Part shown: one piece after another, positions 47,655 through 58,613 of the stretch
How positions within the stretch are numbered: position 1 is the stretch's first letter
Layout: every line of letters begins with the position of its first letter
From: Stenotrophomonas maltophilia
Lineage (GTDB): Bacteria > Pseudomonadota > Gammaproteobacteria > Xanthomonadales > Xanthomonadaceae
Reading direction: 5' to 3'
DNA length: 64,000 nucleotides
Assembly: GCF_002799245.1 (NCBI RefSeq)
Contig: NZ_NEQV01000001.1
Coordinates: 372,001 to 436,000 of the forward strand
The notes under the pieces: generated by a model
The model's input: only the letters and a program-made list of their open reading frames with translations
What the model was told of the DNA's origin: nothing
Database searches by the model: none
Made by a program: the position numbers and the translations under genes

Positions 47655-47805
47655 GCCAGCACTCTACGGGCCCGGCCCGTGTCGCGCACTCCCACGGAAG
47701 TCATGCCTCCGCGGTCGCCTGTTCATGCCGCAGCCCACCCCGGGCATGCAATAATCGTGCGCAGGGTCCTTTGATGGACCAACCGCGTTACCCCACGGAG
47801 TCACA

Positions 47806-48402
47806 ATGTCGATTGTCATCCGCGACGTGCGCGAGCACGAGCTCGATTCCGTCCTGGCTTTGAACAACAACGCTGGCCTGGCCATCCTTCCCCTGGATGC
47901 GGCCCGCCTGCGCCTGTTCTATGAAACCGCTGAGTATTTCCGCGTCGCCGAGCGCGACGGCAACCTGGCCGGCTTCCTGATCGGCTTTGGCAGCGACAGC
48001 CAGCACGACAGCAGCAATTTCGCCTGGTTCAAGCAGCAGCTGGACACCCCGTTCTTCTATATCGACCGCATCGTGGTCGCCAGCCGCCGTCGTGGCGGTG
48101 GCGTCGGCCGTGCGTTCTATGCCGACGCGCAGAGCTTCGCCGAGCTGCGCTACCCGCAGATGACCTGCGAAGTCTTCCTCGACCATGGCGCCGATGCCGC
48201 CCTGCTCTTCCACGGCAGCTTCGGCTTCCGCGAGCTGGGCCAGAACACCATGCCGCAGGTTGATGTGCGCGCCAGCATGCTGGCCAAGGAACTGTGCAGC
48301 TACCCGTGGGTCCAGGAGACCTACGGCGACAAGCTGCCGGATGTGGCATGGACACGCGCCCGGCAGCTGCCGGCGCAGGCACAGCGGCCGACGGGGACCT
48401 GA
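47806..48402 (+). CDS. GNAT family N-acetyltransferase
   Basis: 198 aa. The acetyl-CoA loop follows FYIDRIVVASRRRGGGVGRAFY (motif A, R-x-x-G-x-G/R-like), with VFLDHGADAALLFHGSFGF giving motif B. It ends 2 nt before minC, so it is part of the min transcript. Substrate unknown. Confidence 0.88.
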   Translation: MSIVIRDVREHELDSVLALNNNAGLAILPLDAARLRLFYETAEYFRVAERDGNLAGFLIGFGSDSQHDSSNFAWFKQQLDTPFFYIDRIVVASRRRGGGVGRAFYADAQSFAELRYPQMTCEVFLDHGADAALLFHGSFGFRELGQNTMPQVDVRASMLAKELCSYPWVQETYGDKLPDVAWTRARQLPAQAQRPTGT

Positions 48403-48404
48403 GC

Positions 48405-49193
48405 GTGGCGGTGAATTTCGATTACGAACAGGCCGGTGAACTGAAGATCGGCCAGGTGGGCATCGCCAACCTGCGCATCCGTACCCTTGATGTCGAGCGC
48501 CTCGTGCAGGAAATGCGCGAGCGCGTGACCCGTGCACCGAAGCTGTTCGGCCGCGCTGCGGTGATCCTCGACTTCGGCGGCCTCAGCCAGGTGCCGGATG
48601 TGGCCACCGCGCAGGCGCTGGTCGACGGCCTGCGCAGCGCGGGTGTGCTGCCGGTGGCACTGGCCTACGGCACCAGCGCGGTCGACCTGCTCTCGCAGCA
48701 GCTCGGCCTGCCACTGCTGGCCAAGTTCCGCGCGCAGTACGAGCGCGCCGAGGCCGAGCCGGCGCCGCCGCCGCCCGCACCGGAACCGCGCCGCGCGGTC
48801 CGTGCCGAACCGAAGCCAGCCCCGGCAACGCCGGTGGCCAAGGTGGCGGACGCTGCGGCACCGCAACCGGGCCGCATGCAGCTGGGCAACGTGCGTTCGG
48901 GCCAGCAGCTGTACGCGGAAAACTGCGACCTGACCGTGATGGCCACCGTCGGCGCAGGCGCCGAAGTCATCGCCGATGGCAGCATCCATATCTACGGCAC
49001 CCTGCGCGGCCGCGCGCTGGCAGGGGCCCAGGGCAACACCGCGGCACGCATTTTCTGCCGTGATTTCCATGCGGAACTGGTCGCCATTGCAGGCCATTAC
49101 AAGGTACTGGACGATGTCCCGGACACCCTGCGCGGCAAGGCCGTCCAGGTGTGGCTGGAACAGGACCAGATCAAGATCGCTGCGCTGGACTGA
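48405..49193 (+). CDS. minC: Septum site-determining protein MinC
   Basis: 262 aa. Blocks FtsZ assembly away from midcell. N-terminal domain (DYEQAGELKIGQVGIANLRI...FGRAAVILDFGGLSQVPDVA), Ala/Pro-rich linker (residues about 120-155), and C-terminal beta-helix (MQLGNVRSGQQLYAENCDLT...GSIHIYGTLRGRALAGAQGN, ARIFCRDFHAELVAIAGHY). GTG start at 48405, 2 nt after the GNAT stop. Confidence 0.95.
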   Translation: MAVNFDYEQAGELKIGQVGIANLRIRTLDVERLVQEMRERVTRAPKLFGRAAVILDFGGLSQVPDVATAQALVDGLRSAGVLPVALAYGTSAVDLLSQQLGLPLLAKFRAQYERAEAEPAPPPPAPEPRRAVRAEPKPAPATPVAKVADAAAPQPGRMQLGNVRSGQQLYAENCDLTVMATVGAGAEVIADGSIHIYGTLRGRALAGAQGNTAARIFCRDFHAELVAIAGHYKVLDDVPDTLRGKAVQVWLEQDQIKIAALD

Positions 49194-49228
49194 CGCAGCA
49201 CCCAAACAGAATCATCAGGAGAAGTCCT

Positions 49229-50038
49229 TTGGCTGAAATCATCGTAGTCACCTCCGGCAAGGGCGGCGTCGGCAAGACCACTTCCAGCGCGAGCCTGGCC
49301 TGCGGCCTGGCGCGGCGCGGCAAGAAGGTGGCGGTGATCGACTTCGACGTCGGCCTGCGCAACCTCGACCTGATCATGGGCTGCGAACGCCGCGTGGTGT
49401 ATGACTTCGTCAACGTCGTGCACGGCGAAGCAACCCTCAAGCAGGCCCTGATCAAGGACAAGCGCTTCGACAACCTGTACGTGCTGGCCGCCTCGCAGAC
49501 CCGCGACAAGGACGCACTGACCCAGGAAGGCGTGGGCAAGGTCCTGAAGGACCTGGCCGCCGACGGCTTCGACTACATCATCTGCGACTCCCCGGCCGGC
49601 ATCGAGAAGGGTGCCTTCCTGGCGATGTACTTCGCCGACCGCGCGGTGGTGGTGGTGAACCCGGAAGTGTCCTCGGTGCGCGACTCCGACCGCATCATCG
49701 GCCTGCTCGACTCGAAGACCCACAAGGCCGAGTCCGGCCAGGACGTGCCGGCCTTCCTGCTGCTGACCCGCTACACCCCGGTGCGCGTGGAAAGCGGCGA
49801 GATGCTGAGCATCGCCGACGTCGAGGAAGTGCTCGGCCTGAAGGCGATCGGCGTGATTCCGGAATCGGGGGACGTGCTCAACGCCTCCAACAAGGGCGAG
49901 CCGGTCATCCTGGATGTTGAATCCGCTGCCGGCCAGGCCTATGAAGACGCCGTCGCGCGCATCCTCGGCGAAGAACGCCCGATGCGCTTCACCAACGTCG
50001 AGAAGAAGGGCTTCTTCAGCAAGCTGTTCGGAGGGTAA
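49229..50038 (+). CDS. minD: Septum site-determining protein MinD
   Basis: 269-aa ATPase of the Min oscillator. Deviant Walker [10 protein letters not shown], Walker-like [11 protein letters not shown] and CDSPAGIE, and a C-terminal membrane-targeting helix [11 protein letters not shown]. The start is an unusual TTG at 49229: the reading begins [12 protein letters not shown] and AGGAG lies 8 nt upstream. No ATG or GTG is better placed. A weak start may set the MinC:MinD ratio. Confidence 0.96.
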   Translation: MAEIIVVTSGKGGVGKTTSSASLACGLARRGKKVAVIDFDVGLRNLDLIMGCERRVVYDFVNVVHGEATLKQALIKDKRFDNLYVLAASQTRDKDALTQEGVGKVLKDLAADGFDYIICDSPAGIEKGAFLAMYFADRAVVVVNPEVSSVRDSDRIIGLLDSKTHKAESGQDVPAFLLLTRYTPVRVESGEMLSIADVEEVLGLKAIGVIPESGDVLNASNKGEPVILDVESAAGQAYEDAVARILGEERPMRFTNVEKKGFFSKLFGG

Positions 50039-50040
50039 GC

Positions 50041-50301
50041 ATGGGCCTGTTTGATTTCCTCAAAGCGAAGAAGACCACCGCCGAAACCGCCAAAAACCGC
50101 CTGCAGATCATCATTGCGCAGGAACGCAGCCACCGCGGTGGCCCGGACTACCTGCCGCTGCTGCAGCGCGAGCTGCTGGAAGTGATCAAGAAGTACGTGA
50201 ACATCGACGTCGATGCGGTGAAGGTCGACCTGGTGAAGGATGGCCAGCACGACGTGCTGGACATCTCCGTGGCGCTGCCGGAAGGCCCGGACAAACCCTG
50301 A
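50041..50301 (+). CDS. minE: Cell division topological specificity factor MinE
   Basis: 86 aa. [20 protein letters not shown] and [17 protein letters not shown] match MinE; the N-terminal helix stimulates MinD ATPase. 2 nt after minD. Confidence 0.96.
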   Translation: MGLFDFLKAKKTTAETAKNRLQIIIAQERSHRGGPDYLPLLQRELLEVIKKYVNIDVDAVKVDLVKDGQHDVLDISVALPEGPDKP

Positions 50302-50347
50302 TCCCCTGCCCCGCCCGTGCCTGCATGGGCGGGGCTGCCTGACCCGC

Positions 50348-50827
50348 ATGACCGATACGACAACCGCCGTGGACATCACCTGCGTGGGCGACATCGCCTT
50401 CGCCGATGCGCAGTGCCTGCTCGCCGCGCATGGCCTGCAGCTGCACCACGTCGCGGCCGGCGAGCCGATTCCCGGCAGCTACTGGGGCGAACCCGAGGCG
50501 GGCATCATCGCCAGCAACGTATACGTGCGCGATGACACGCCGGTGCACTCGATGCTGCACGAGGCCTGCCACCTGATCGTGCTGCCGCCGGAGCGGCGTG
50601 CACAGGTGCATACCGATGCCACCGACTCGGTGGCCGAGGAAGATGCGACCTGCTACCTGCAGATCGTGCTGGCCGGGCGGCTGCCCGGCGTCGGCAGCCA
50701 GCGGCTGATGGCCGATATGGATGCGTGGGGGTATACGTACCGGTTGGGGTCTACGAAGGCGTGGTTCGAGCAGGACGCCGAAGACGCAAGAGCCTGGCTG
50801 GTCGAACGCGGCTTGCCGGTAGCGTGA
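50348..50827 (+). CDS. Conserved protein with HExxH zinc-site motif
   Basis: 159 aa, no signal peptide. HSMLHEACHLIVLP contains HExxH (His-Glu-x-x-His), followed 16-18 residues later by an acidic stretch (DSVAEEDATCYLQIVLAG) that could give the third ligand, as in gluzincin-like peptidases. Length and context are unlike known named families. 46 nt after minE, possibly cotranscribed. Confidence 0.65.
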   Translation: MTDTTTAVDITCVGDIAFADAQCLLAAHGLQLHHVAAGEPIPGSYWGEPEAGIIASNVYVRDDTPVHSMLHEACHLIVLPPERRAQVHTDATDSVAEEDATCYLQIVLAGRLPGVGSQRLMADMDAWGYTYRLGSTKAWFEQDAEDARAWLVERGLPVA

Positions 50828-50840
50828 TCCACCGTGAACC

Positions 50841-50881
50841 GGGGTCAGATCCCTTTTGCTGCGCAAAAGGGATCTGACCCC
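50841..50881. repeat. R2 palindromic repeat, copy 4
   Basis: Perfect 19-bp arms GGGGTCAGATCCCTTTTGC with loop TGC. It lies between the convergent HExxH and DUF819 genes. Confidence 0.92.
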
Positions 50882-50897
50882 ATCGCCCCGTGCACGA

Positions 50898-52127
50898 TCA
50901 GCCCTGCCCGGCCAGCGCGCGCAGGGTGATGCCGACGATGTAGGCCAGGTACGTGCCGGTGGCATAACCCATCGTGCCCAGCAGCACGCCCACCGGCGCC
51001 AGCGCCGGATGGAACGCAGCAGCCACCACCGGTGCCGAGGCCGGGCCACCGATGTTCGACTGCGAACCGATGGCGAAATAGAAGAACGGCACCTTCAGCA
51101 GTTTGCCCAGGCACCACAGCAGCACGATGTGCACGCTGATCCAGATGATGCCGAGCAGGAACAGCCACGGGCGGTCCAGCAGCGCCAGCAGATCCATCTG
51201 CATGCCGATGCAGGCGATCAGGAAGTACAGCAGCAGCGAGCCCAGCCGCGACGCACCCGCCCCTTCCAGATTGCGTGCACGGGTGAAGCTCAGGCTCAGG
51301 CCCAGCGTGGTCGACAGCACCACCACCCACACGAACGGCGCGTCCAGGCTGAACTGCGACGCCCAGCTGACGTTGGCCTTGAACCATGCCGCCAGCGGCG
51401 CACCGATCGCATGCGACAGGCCCACGCCGCCAAAGGCCACCGCCACGATCAGCATCAGGTCGGTCAGGCTGGGAATGCGTTCGTGCTCGGCCTGGAAGCG
51501 CGCGATGCGCTCCTTCAGTTCATCGATGGCCGAGGTGTCGGCGCCGCTGCGCGCGTCGATCTTCGCCGCGCGTCCGGCCAGGAAGATCAGCGCGGCCATC
51601 CACACGTAACCGACACCGACATCGACCACCGCGAACTGGCCGAACGTGGTCGCATTGACGTCGAACACTTCGCGCATTGCCAGCATGTTGGCACCGCCAC
51701 CGATCCAGCTGCCGGCCAGCGCGGCCATGCCGGCCCAGGTGTCACCGGCCACGGTGTCGGGATGGATCGCGCGCATCACCAGGAAGGCCACCACCGCACC
51801 GAGCATGATGCTGGCTGAGGCGCCCAGGTACATCAGCACCAGCTTCGGGCCAAGCCGCAGGATGCCCTTGATGTCCACCGCGAGGGTCAGCAGGATCAGC
51901 GCCGCCGGCAGCAGGATGTCACGCGCGATCGGGTTGTAGAGCTTGGTGTTCTGGCCATCGATGAGGCCGACCGTGTTGTAGATGCCGGGAATCAGGTAGC
52001 ACAGCAGCAGTGCCGGCACGAAGGTATAGAAGCGTTTCCACAGCCCCTGCTCGCGCGAGGCGGTCCAGAACACGGCGCCAAGTGTGGCGGCGATCAAACC
52101 GAAGACGACGATGTCGTTCTGGATCAT
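50898..52127 (-). CDS. DUF819 family membrane protein
   Basis: 409 aa with about ten hydrophobic helices. WAGMAALAGSWIGGGANMLAM and AIGSQSNIGGPASAPVVAAA are the glycine-rich motifs of DUF819 (the YjcL-like membrane family, possibly transporters). Start MIQNDIVVFG at 52127 removes a non-homologous extension. No partner gene. Confidence 0.85.
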   Translation of the reverse strand: MIQNDIVVFGLIAATLGAVFWTASREQGLWKRFYTFVPALLLCYLIPGIYNTVGLIDGQNTKLYNPIARDILLPAALILLTLAVDIKGILRLGPKLVLMYLGASASIMLGAVVAFLVMRAIHPDTVAGDTWAGMAALAGSWIGGGANMLAMREVFDVNATTFGQFAVVDVGVGYVWMAALIFLAGRAAKIDARSGADTSAIDELKERIARFQAEHERIPSLTDLMLIVAVAFGGVGLSHAIGAPLAAWFKANVSWASQFSLDAPFVWVVVLSTTLGLSLSFTRARNLEGAGASRLGSLLLYFLIACIGMQMDLLALLDRPWLFLLGIIWISVHIVLLWCLGKLLKVPFFYFAIGSQSNIGGPASAPVVAAAFHPALAPVGVLLGTMGYATGTYLAYIVGITLRALAGQG

Positions 52128-52139
52128 GCAGGCGCTCTT

Positions 52140-52200
52140 GTAGAGCCGAGCCATGCTCGGCTGCTGTTGGCGAAGGCGTGCCGACCAACGGTCGGCACCC
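52140..52200. repeat. SMAG-type repeats
   Basis: GTAGAGCCGAGCCATGCTCG (from 52140), then a TGCCGACCAACGGTCGGCAC unit (52179-52198). They sit in the 141-bp gap upstream of the DUF819 start, so they would be in its leader or promoter. Confidence 0.75.
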
Positions 52201-52234
52201 ACCGGCGGGAACATCGGCACCCACCGTCGAAAAC

Positions 52235-52261
52235 AAAAGCGCCGCCCCGAAGGGCGGCGCT
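52235..52261 (-). terminator. Rho-independent terminator of the S9 peptidase gene
   Basis: Minus strand: AGCGCCGCCC-TTCG-GGGCGGCGCT followed by TTTGTTTT. Confidence 0.9.
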
Positions 52262-52268
52262 GCAGTCA

Positions 52269-54347
<2,079 letters not shown>

Positions 54348-54442
54348 CGGGGTCTCCGCAGGACGGCAAAAAACCGATGGTAGGCCCGTGCGGCCGGGGC
54401 TGCCAAGGCCATCGGTCATGGCCGCGGACGAGCAGCCGCCAG

Positions 54443-54472
54443 AAAAGGCAAACCGCGCCGTAGCGCGGTTTG
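54443..54472 (-). terminator. Probable Rho-independent terminator of the OPT transporter
   Basis: CAAACCGCGC-CGTA-GCGCGGTTTG hairpin; on the minus strand CCTTTTC follows. It is beyond the R2 tandem, about 110 bp from the OPT stop. Confidence 0.6.
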
Positions 54473-54481
54473 TCGGAGGTC

Positions 54482-54574
54482 GGGGTCGGATCCGATTCCA
54501 TGGGAATCGGCTCTGACCCCTCACGCTGCCAGCATGGGGTCAGAGCCCTTCCCTGCGGGAAGGGATCCGACCCC
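54482..54574. repeat. R2 repeats, tandem pair (copies 5 and 6)
   Basis: Two 39-bp hairpins (54482-54520 and 54536-54574) separated by 15 bp. Within each, the outer arms mismatch: GGGGTCGGATCC against GGCTCTGACCCC, and GGGGTCAGAGCC against GGATCCGACCCC. Across the pair they match perfectly: first outer with last outer, and the two inner ones with each other. This gives an A-B'-B-A' order. Confidence 0.85.
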
Positions 54575-54581
54575 GTGGGCG

Positions 54582-56546
54582 TTACGCCACGGCACGCTTG
54601 CCGGTGCGGTAGATCAGCCAGCCGACCAGGAACAGCACGGCCAGGCCAATCCACTGTGCGCCCGGCAGGTGGAACGGCACCGCCAGCACGTCCGCGCGGC
54701 TGCTGACCACGATCGGAATCGCGATGGCGATGCCCATCAGTGCCTCACCGGTGATCAGGCCGGCAGCGAACAGCACGCCCGGCTTGTGCACGCGGTCGCG
54801 GCCCTCTTCGTCATCGGCACGCACCTTGTGGAAGCGCTCGACCAGGTAGGCGATCAGGCCGCCGAGGAAGATCGGCACCATCAGCTCCAGCGGCAGGTAG
54901 ATGCCGATGGCAGCAGCCAGCACCGGCACGCGGAAGCGGGCGTTGCGCGACTTCAGCCAGCTGTCGAAGGCGATGATGGCGGCACCGACCACGGCACCGA
55001 TGCCGATGAAGGTCCACGGCAGTTCACCGCCGAACAGGCCCTTGGCCACCGAGGCCATCAGGTTGGCCTGCGGCGCAGCCAGTGCGTTCGGGTGCAGCTC
55101 CGACTTCACGCCGATGCCGTAGGCGGTGGCCAGCAGGTTCAGCACCGGGGCCATGATCAGCGCGCACGAGAACGCGCCGATGCCCAGCATCAGCTGCTGC
55201 TTCCACGGGGTGGCACCGACGATGTAGCCGGCCTTGAGGTCCTGCAGGTTGTCACCACCGACCGCCGCGGCGCAGCACACCACCGCGCCGATCATGATCG
55301 CGGCCACCGCACCCAGCGGCGCACCGCCGGCACCGACCGGCTTGAGGCCGTCGGCGCCCAGCAGCACGACCAGCACGGCCGAGGCGAACAGGATGGTGGA
55401 GATGGTGATGCCCGAAACCGGGTTGTTGGACGAGCCGATCAGGCCGGCCAGGTAGGCCGAGACCGAGACGAACAGGAAGCCGGCGACGATCATGATGATG
55501 GTCATCGGGATCGACACGTGCCACTGGCCCACGATGGCCTGGTACAGCGCCAGCAGCGGCAGCACGAAGACCACCAGGGCCACCAGCATCCACTTCATCG
55601 GCAGGTCGCGCTCGGTGTGCGCCAGCACCGGGCCACCGCTCTTGCGGGCGGCGGCAAAGCCGCTCTTGACGCCGTTGAGCAGCGACTTGCGCAGCGAGAT
55701 CAGGGTCCAGATGCCACCGATCAGCATTGCACCGACGCCCAGGTAGCGCATCTTCGCGCCCCAGATGGCGAACGCCGCCTCGGTGGAGGAGGCCGCAGCG
55801 ACCGAAGCGGCCAATGCCGGATCGGTGTTCATGAAGAACGCCTGGTAGATCGGAATGGCGATGTGCCAGGTCAGGATCGAGCCGGACACCACCACGATGC
55901 CGACGTTGAGGCCAACGATGTAGCCCACGCCCAGCAGGGCCGGCGACAGGTTGGTGCCGATGAAGGCGGTGACCTTGGAGCTGCCGACGTAGGCCGAGGT
56001 GGCCCAGGCGTCCGGGATCAGGCGCATGCCGCTTTCCGCGGCCAGCTTGACGAAGGCACCGATCACCGCCGACAGGCCGAGGATCTTCAGGCCCGGGCCC
56101 GGGTTCTCACCGGCCTTGAGCACCTCGGCCGCAGCCTTGCCTTCCGGGAACGGAAGCGGATCTTCGACGATCATCGAACGGCGCAGCGGCACCGAGAACA
56201 GCACGCCCAGCAGGCCGCCAAGGCCGGCGATGCCCAGCACCCACCAGTACTTGAAGTCCGGCCAGTAGCCCATGATCACCAGCGCGGGGATGGTGAAGAT
56301 CACACCGGCGGCGATCGACGAACCGGCCGAGGCGCCGGTCTGCACGATGTTGTTCTCGAGGATGGAGCCACCGCCCAGCAGGCGCAGCACGCCCATGGAA
56401 ATCACCGCGGCGGGAATGGCGGTAGCGATGGTCAGGCCTGCGAACAGACCGAGGTAGGCGTTTGCGGCCGACAGCACCACCGCCAGCACGATGGCCAGGG
56501 CCACTGCGCGGAAGGTGAGCTGCTTGGGCGCAGCGTCGTGGTTCAT
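54582..56546 (-). CDS. OPT family oligopeptide transporter
   Basis: 654-aa inner-membrane protein with about 16 helices. Family motifs are NAYLGLFAGLTIATAIPAAV, ENNIVQTGASAGSSIAAGVI, PFPEGKAAAEVLKAGE and VGGDNLQDLKAGYIVGATPW, typical of the bacterial OPT group. It imports peptides with protons, or possibly metal-chelator conjugates. Start MNHDAAPKQL at 56546. Confidence 0.93.
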   Translation of the reverse strand: MNHDAAPKQLTFRAVALAIVLAVVLSAANAYLGLFAGLTIATAIPAAVISMGVLRLLGGGSILENNIVQTGASAGSSIAAGVIFTIPALVIMGYWPDFKYWWVLGIAGLGGLLGVLFSVPLRRSMIVEDPLPFPEGKAAAEVLKAGENPGPGLKILGLSAVIGAFVKLAAESGMRLIPDAWATSAYVGSSKVTAFIGTNLSPALLGVGYIVGLNVGIVVVSGSILTWHIAIPIYQAFFMNTDPALAASVAAASSTEAAFAIWGAKMRYLGVGAMLIGGIWTLISLRKSLLNGVKSGFAAARKSGGPVLAHTERDLPMKWMLVALVVFVLPLLALYQAIVGQWHVSIPMTIIMIVAGFLFVSVSAYLAGLIGSSNNPVSGITISTILFASAVLVVLLGADGLKPVGAGGAPLGAVAAIMIGAVVCCAAAVGGDNLQDLKAGYIVGATPWKQQLMLGIGAFSCALIMAPVLNLLATAYGIGVKSELHPNALAAPQANLMASVAKGLFGGELPWTFIGIGAVVGAAIIAFDSWLKSRNARFRVPVLAAAIGIYLPLELMVPIFLGGLIAYLVERFHKVRADDEEGRDRVHKPGVLFAAGLITGEALMGIAIAIPIVVSSRADVLAVPFHLPGAQWIGLAVLFLVGWLIYRTGKRAVA

Positions 56547-56702
56547 GGAAGCCCCTGCTGGCAAAAAATCCCTTGCACGCTAGCGTTCAGGGGGCGGCAA
56601 GTCCAGTGCGCATGGTCACCGCTGCCCCTGGTCCAGCCTGCCGCCCGGCCAGTGCGGCAAGCCCAACCAGCCGATCCCGCAAAGCCACGCAGCACCTGCC
56701 GC

Positions 56703-56769
56703 AAAAAAGGGGACGGAGGGGATTAAGTCGTATTTGTCATAAGCGCCGTGATCCCGCCCCTCCCCTTCT
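56703..56769. repeat. R1 palindromic repeat, degenerate copy 5
   Basis: The left arm is intact (AAAAAAGGGGACGGAGGGGA then TTAAGTCG). The right arm has decayed to GTGATCCCGCCCCTCCCCTT. The sequence continues into CTATAAT, so the T-run of the right arm has become part of a promoter-like -10 box. Confidence 0.75.
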
Positions 56770-56774
56770 ATAAT
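56769..56774 (+). promoter_or_regulatory. Consensus -10 box upstream of the POT gene
   Basis: A perfect TATAAT at the edge of the decayed R1 copy, 28 bp before the POT ATG. No good -35 is seen 17 bp upstream (CCGTGA), so it may be activator-dependent. Confidence 0.45.
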
Positions 56775-56802
56775 CGCGCCCTTTCCGCAGTCCCCGCCGT
56801 CG

Positions 56803-58557
56803 ATGACCGTTGCCGCCTCTGCTTCCGACGACTTCCTGGGCCACCCCAAGGGCGTCTACGTCTGCTTCTTCACCGAAATGTGGGAGCGTTTCTCCTTCTA
56901 CGGCATGAAGGCGCTGCTGCTGCTGTACCTGACCAAATACCACCTGTTCGGCGACAAGGCCGGCCTGGACCTGCTCGGTGCCTACGGGGGCCTGGTGTAC
57001 TGCATCCCGGTGTTCGGCGGCATGCTGGCCGACCGCTGGCTGGGCATGCGCCGGGCGGTGCTGTTCGGCGGCATCCTGCTGGTGCTCGGCCATCTCGGCA
57101 TGGCCTTCGAAGGCCACGCGGCGTACCGGGTGAACGGCGAAGTGGTGCGCGACACCTCGGCACTGGCGGTGACCTACCTGTCGCTGGCGCTGATCATCAT
57201 GGGCGTGGGCTTCCTGAAGCCGAACATCTCCACCATCGTCGGCAAGCTGTACGCCAAGGACGATCCGCGCCGCGATTCCGGCTTTTCGCTGTTCTACGCC
57301 GGCATCAACCTGGGCGCGCTGTTCTCCTCGCTGGTGTGCGGCTTCCTCGGCGAAGCCTACGGCTGGAAGTACGGCTTCGGCGCTGCGGGTATCGGCATGC
57401 TGGCCGGGCTGGCGATGTTCCTGTGGGGCCAGAAGTACCTGCAGGGCCATGCCGAGCCGCCGCAGCCGGCCGCGCTGAAGCAGAAGGTGCTGGGCTTGCC
57501 GCGCGAATGGCTCATCTATCTGTGCGCGGTGCTCGGTGTGCTGCCAGTGGCGTGGCTGATGTGGGCGGCTGGCAACGGTGCGTTCGCGCTGGGGGGTGAA
57601 ATCAGCCTGGCATTGATGCTGATGCTGGTGGTGCTGGGCGGCGTGCTGGTCTGGTTCGCCTGGTTCACCGGCAGCAAGTGCACGCCGGTGCAGCGCCAGC
57701 AGATGATCGCGCTGATGGTGCTGATCTTCATGGCGCTGGTGTTCTTCACGATGTACGAGCAGTCCTACGGCTCGTGGGTGACCTTCACCGACCGCCTGCT
57801 GACCAAGGACATCGTGCCGTCGCTGGTGATCACCGGCGGTACCCCGCTGCCGTGGTCGATCATCTCGTTGCTGCTGGCACCGCTCGGCTTCGTGGTCAGC
57901 GCGCGCCTGTCCGAACGGCGCCCGGGCTCGGCCGCGCCGCGCACGTTCTTCGCCGCCATTGTCGTGCTGATGCTGGTGCTGCTGGTGCGCGACTGCCTGG
58001 TGATTCCGCAGACCGCCGGCTCGCTGACCTACCTCGGCGGCCTGTTCCTGGTGCTGCTTGCTCCGGCCTTTGCCGCGCTGTGGACGTGGATGGACCGCCG
58101 TGGCTGGGAACCGGGCAAGCCGGTGAAGTCGGCCTGGGGCCTGGTGATCGGCGCGCTGTCGTTCGTGCCGCTGGCACTGGCCGCACAGCAGGTCGGTGCC
58201 ACCGGCGAGATGGCCAGTGTGTGGTGGCTGGTGCTGGCCTATTTCCTGCTGGCCAGCGGTGAGATGTGCCTGTCGCCGGTCGGCCTGTCGGCGGTGACCC
58301 AGCTGGCCGTGCCGCGGGTGATGAGCCTGATGATGGGCACCTGGTTCCTGGCCACCGCATTCTCGGAAACGCTGGCCGCACTGTTCGGCAAGCTGGCCGC
58401 GATCGATGTACCGGAAGGCGAATCGCTGGACATGGTGGCCGCTGCCGGCGCCTATGCACACCTGTTCTGGCTGCTGATGTGGATCGGCCTGGGCTGTGCG
58501 CTGGCCGCCTTCATCGCCGCGCCACTGCTGAAGAAGATGATGCACGGGGTGAAGTAA
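56803..58557 (+). CDS. POT family proton-dependent di/tripeptide transporter
   Basis: 584 aa, MFS fold with 12-14 helices. FFTEMWERFSFYGMKALLLL holds the ExxER proton-coupling motif (E-M-W-E-R), with GGMLADRWLGMRRAVLFGG and GVGFLKPNISTIVGKLY as PTR2 signatures. It imports di- and tripeptides. Divergent from the OPT transporter. Confidence 0.95.
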   Translation: MTVAASASDDFLGHPKGVYVCFFTEMWERFSFYGMKALLLLYLTKYHLFGDKAGLDLLGAYGGLVYCIPVFGGMLADRWLGMRRAVLFGGILLVLGHLGMAFEGHAAYRVNGEVVRDTSALAVTYLSLALIIMGVGFLKPNISTIVGKLYAKDDPRRDSGFSLFYAGINLGALFSSLVCGFLGEAYGWKYGFGAAGIGMLAGLAMFLWGQKYLQGHAEPPQPAALKQKVLGLPREWLIYLCAVLGVLPVAWLMWAAGNGAFALGGEISLALMLMLVVLGGVLVWFAWFTGSKCTPVQRQQMIALMVLIFMALVFFTMYEQSYGSWVTFTDRLLTKDIVPSLVITGGTPLPWSIISLLLAPLGFVVSARLSERRPGSAAPRTFFAAIVVLMLVLLVRDCLVIPQTAGSLTYLGGLFLVLLAPAFAALWTWMDRRGWEPGKPVKSAWGLVIGALSFVPLALAAQQVGATGEMASVWWLVLAYFLLASGEMCLSPVGLSAVTQLAVPRVMSLMMGTWFLATAFSETLAALFGKLAAIDVPEGESLDMVAAAGAYAHLFWLLMWIGLGCALAAFIAAPLLKKMMHGVK

Positions 58558-58572
58558 GCCCCGCGCATGCGT

Positions 58573-58606
58573 AAAACCAGGGCGGCGGAACGATCCTCCG
58601 CCGCCC
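58573..58606 (-). terminator. Hairpin terminator of the second S9 peptidase
   Basis: GGGCGGCGGA / TCCGCCGCCC stem, followed on the minus strand by CTGGTTTTAC. It may serve the POT gene as a convergent terminator too. Confidence 0.65.
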
Positions 58607-58613
58607 CGTCAGC

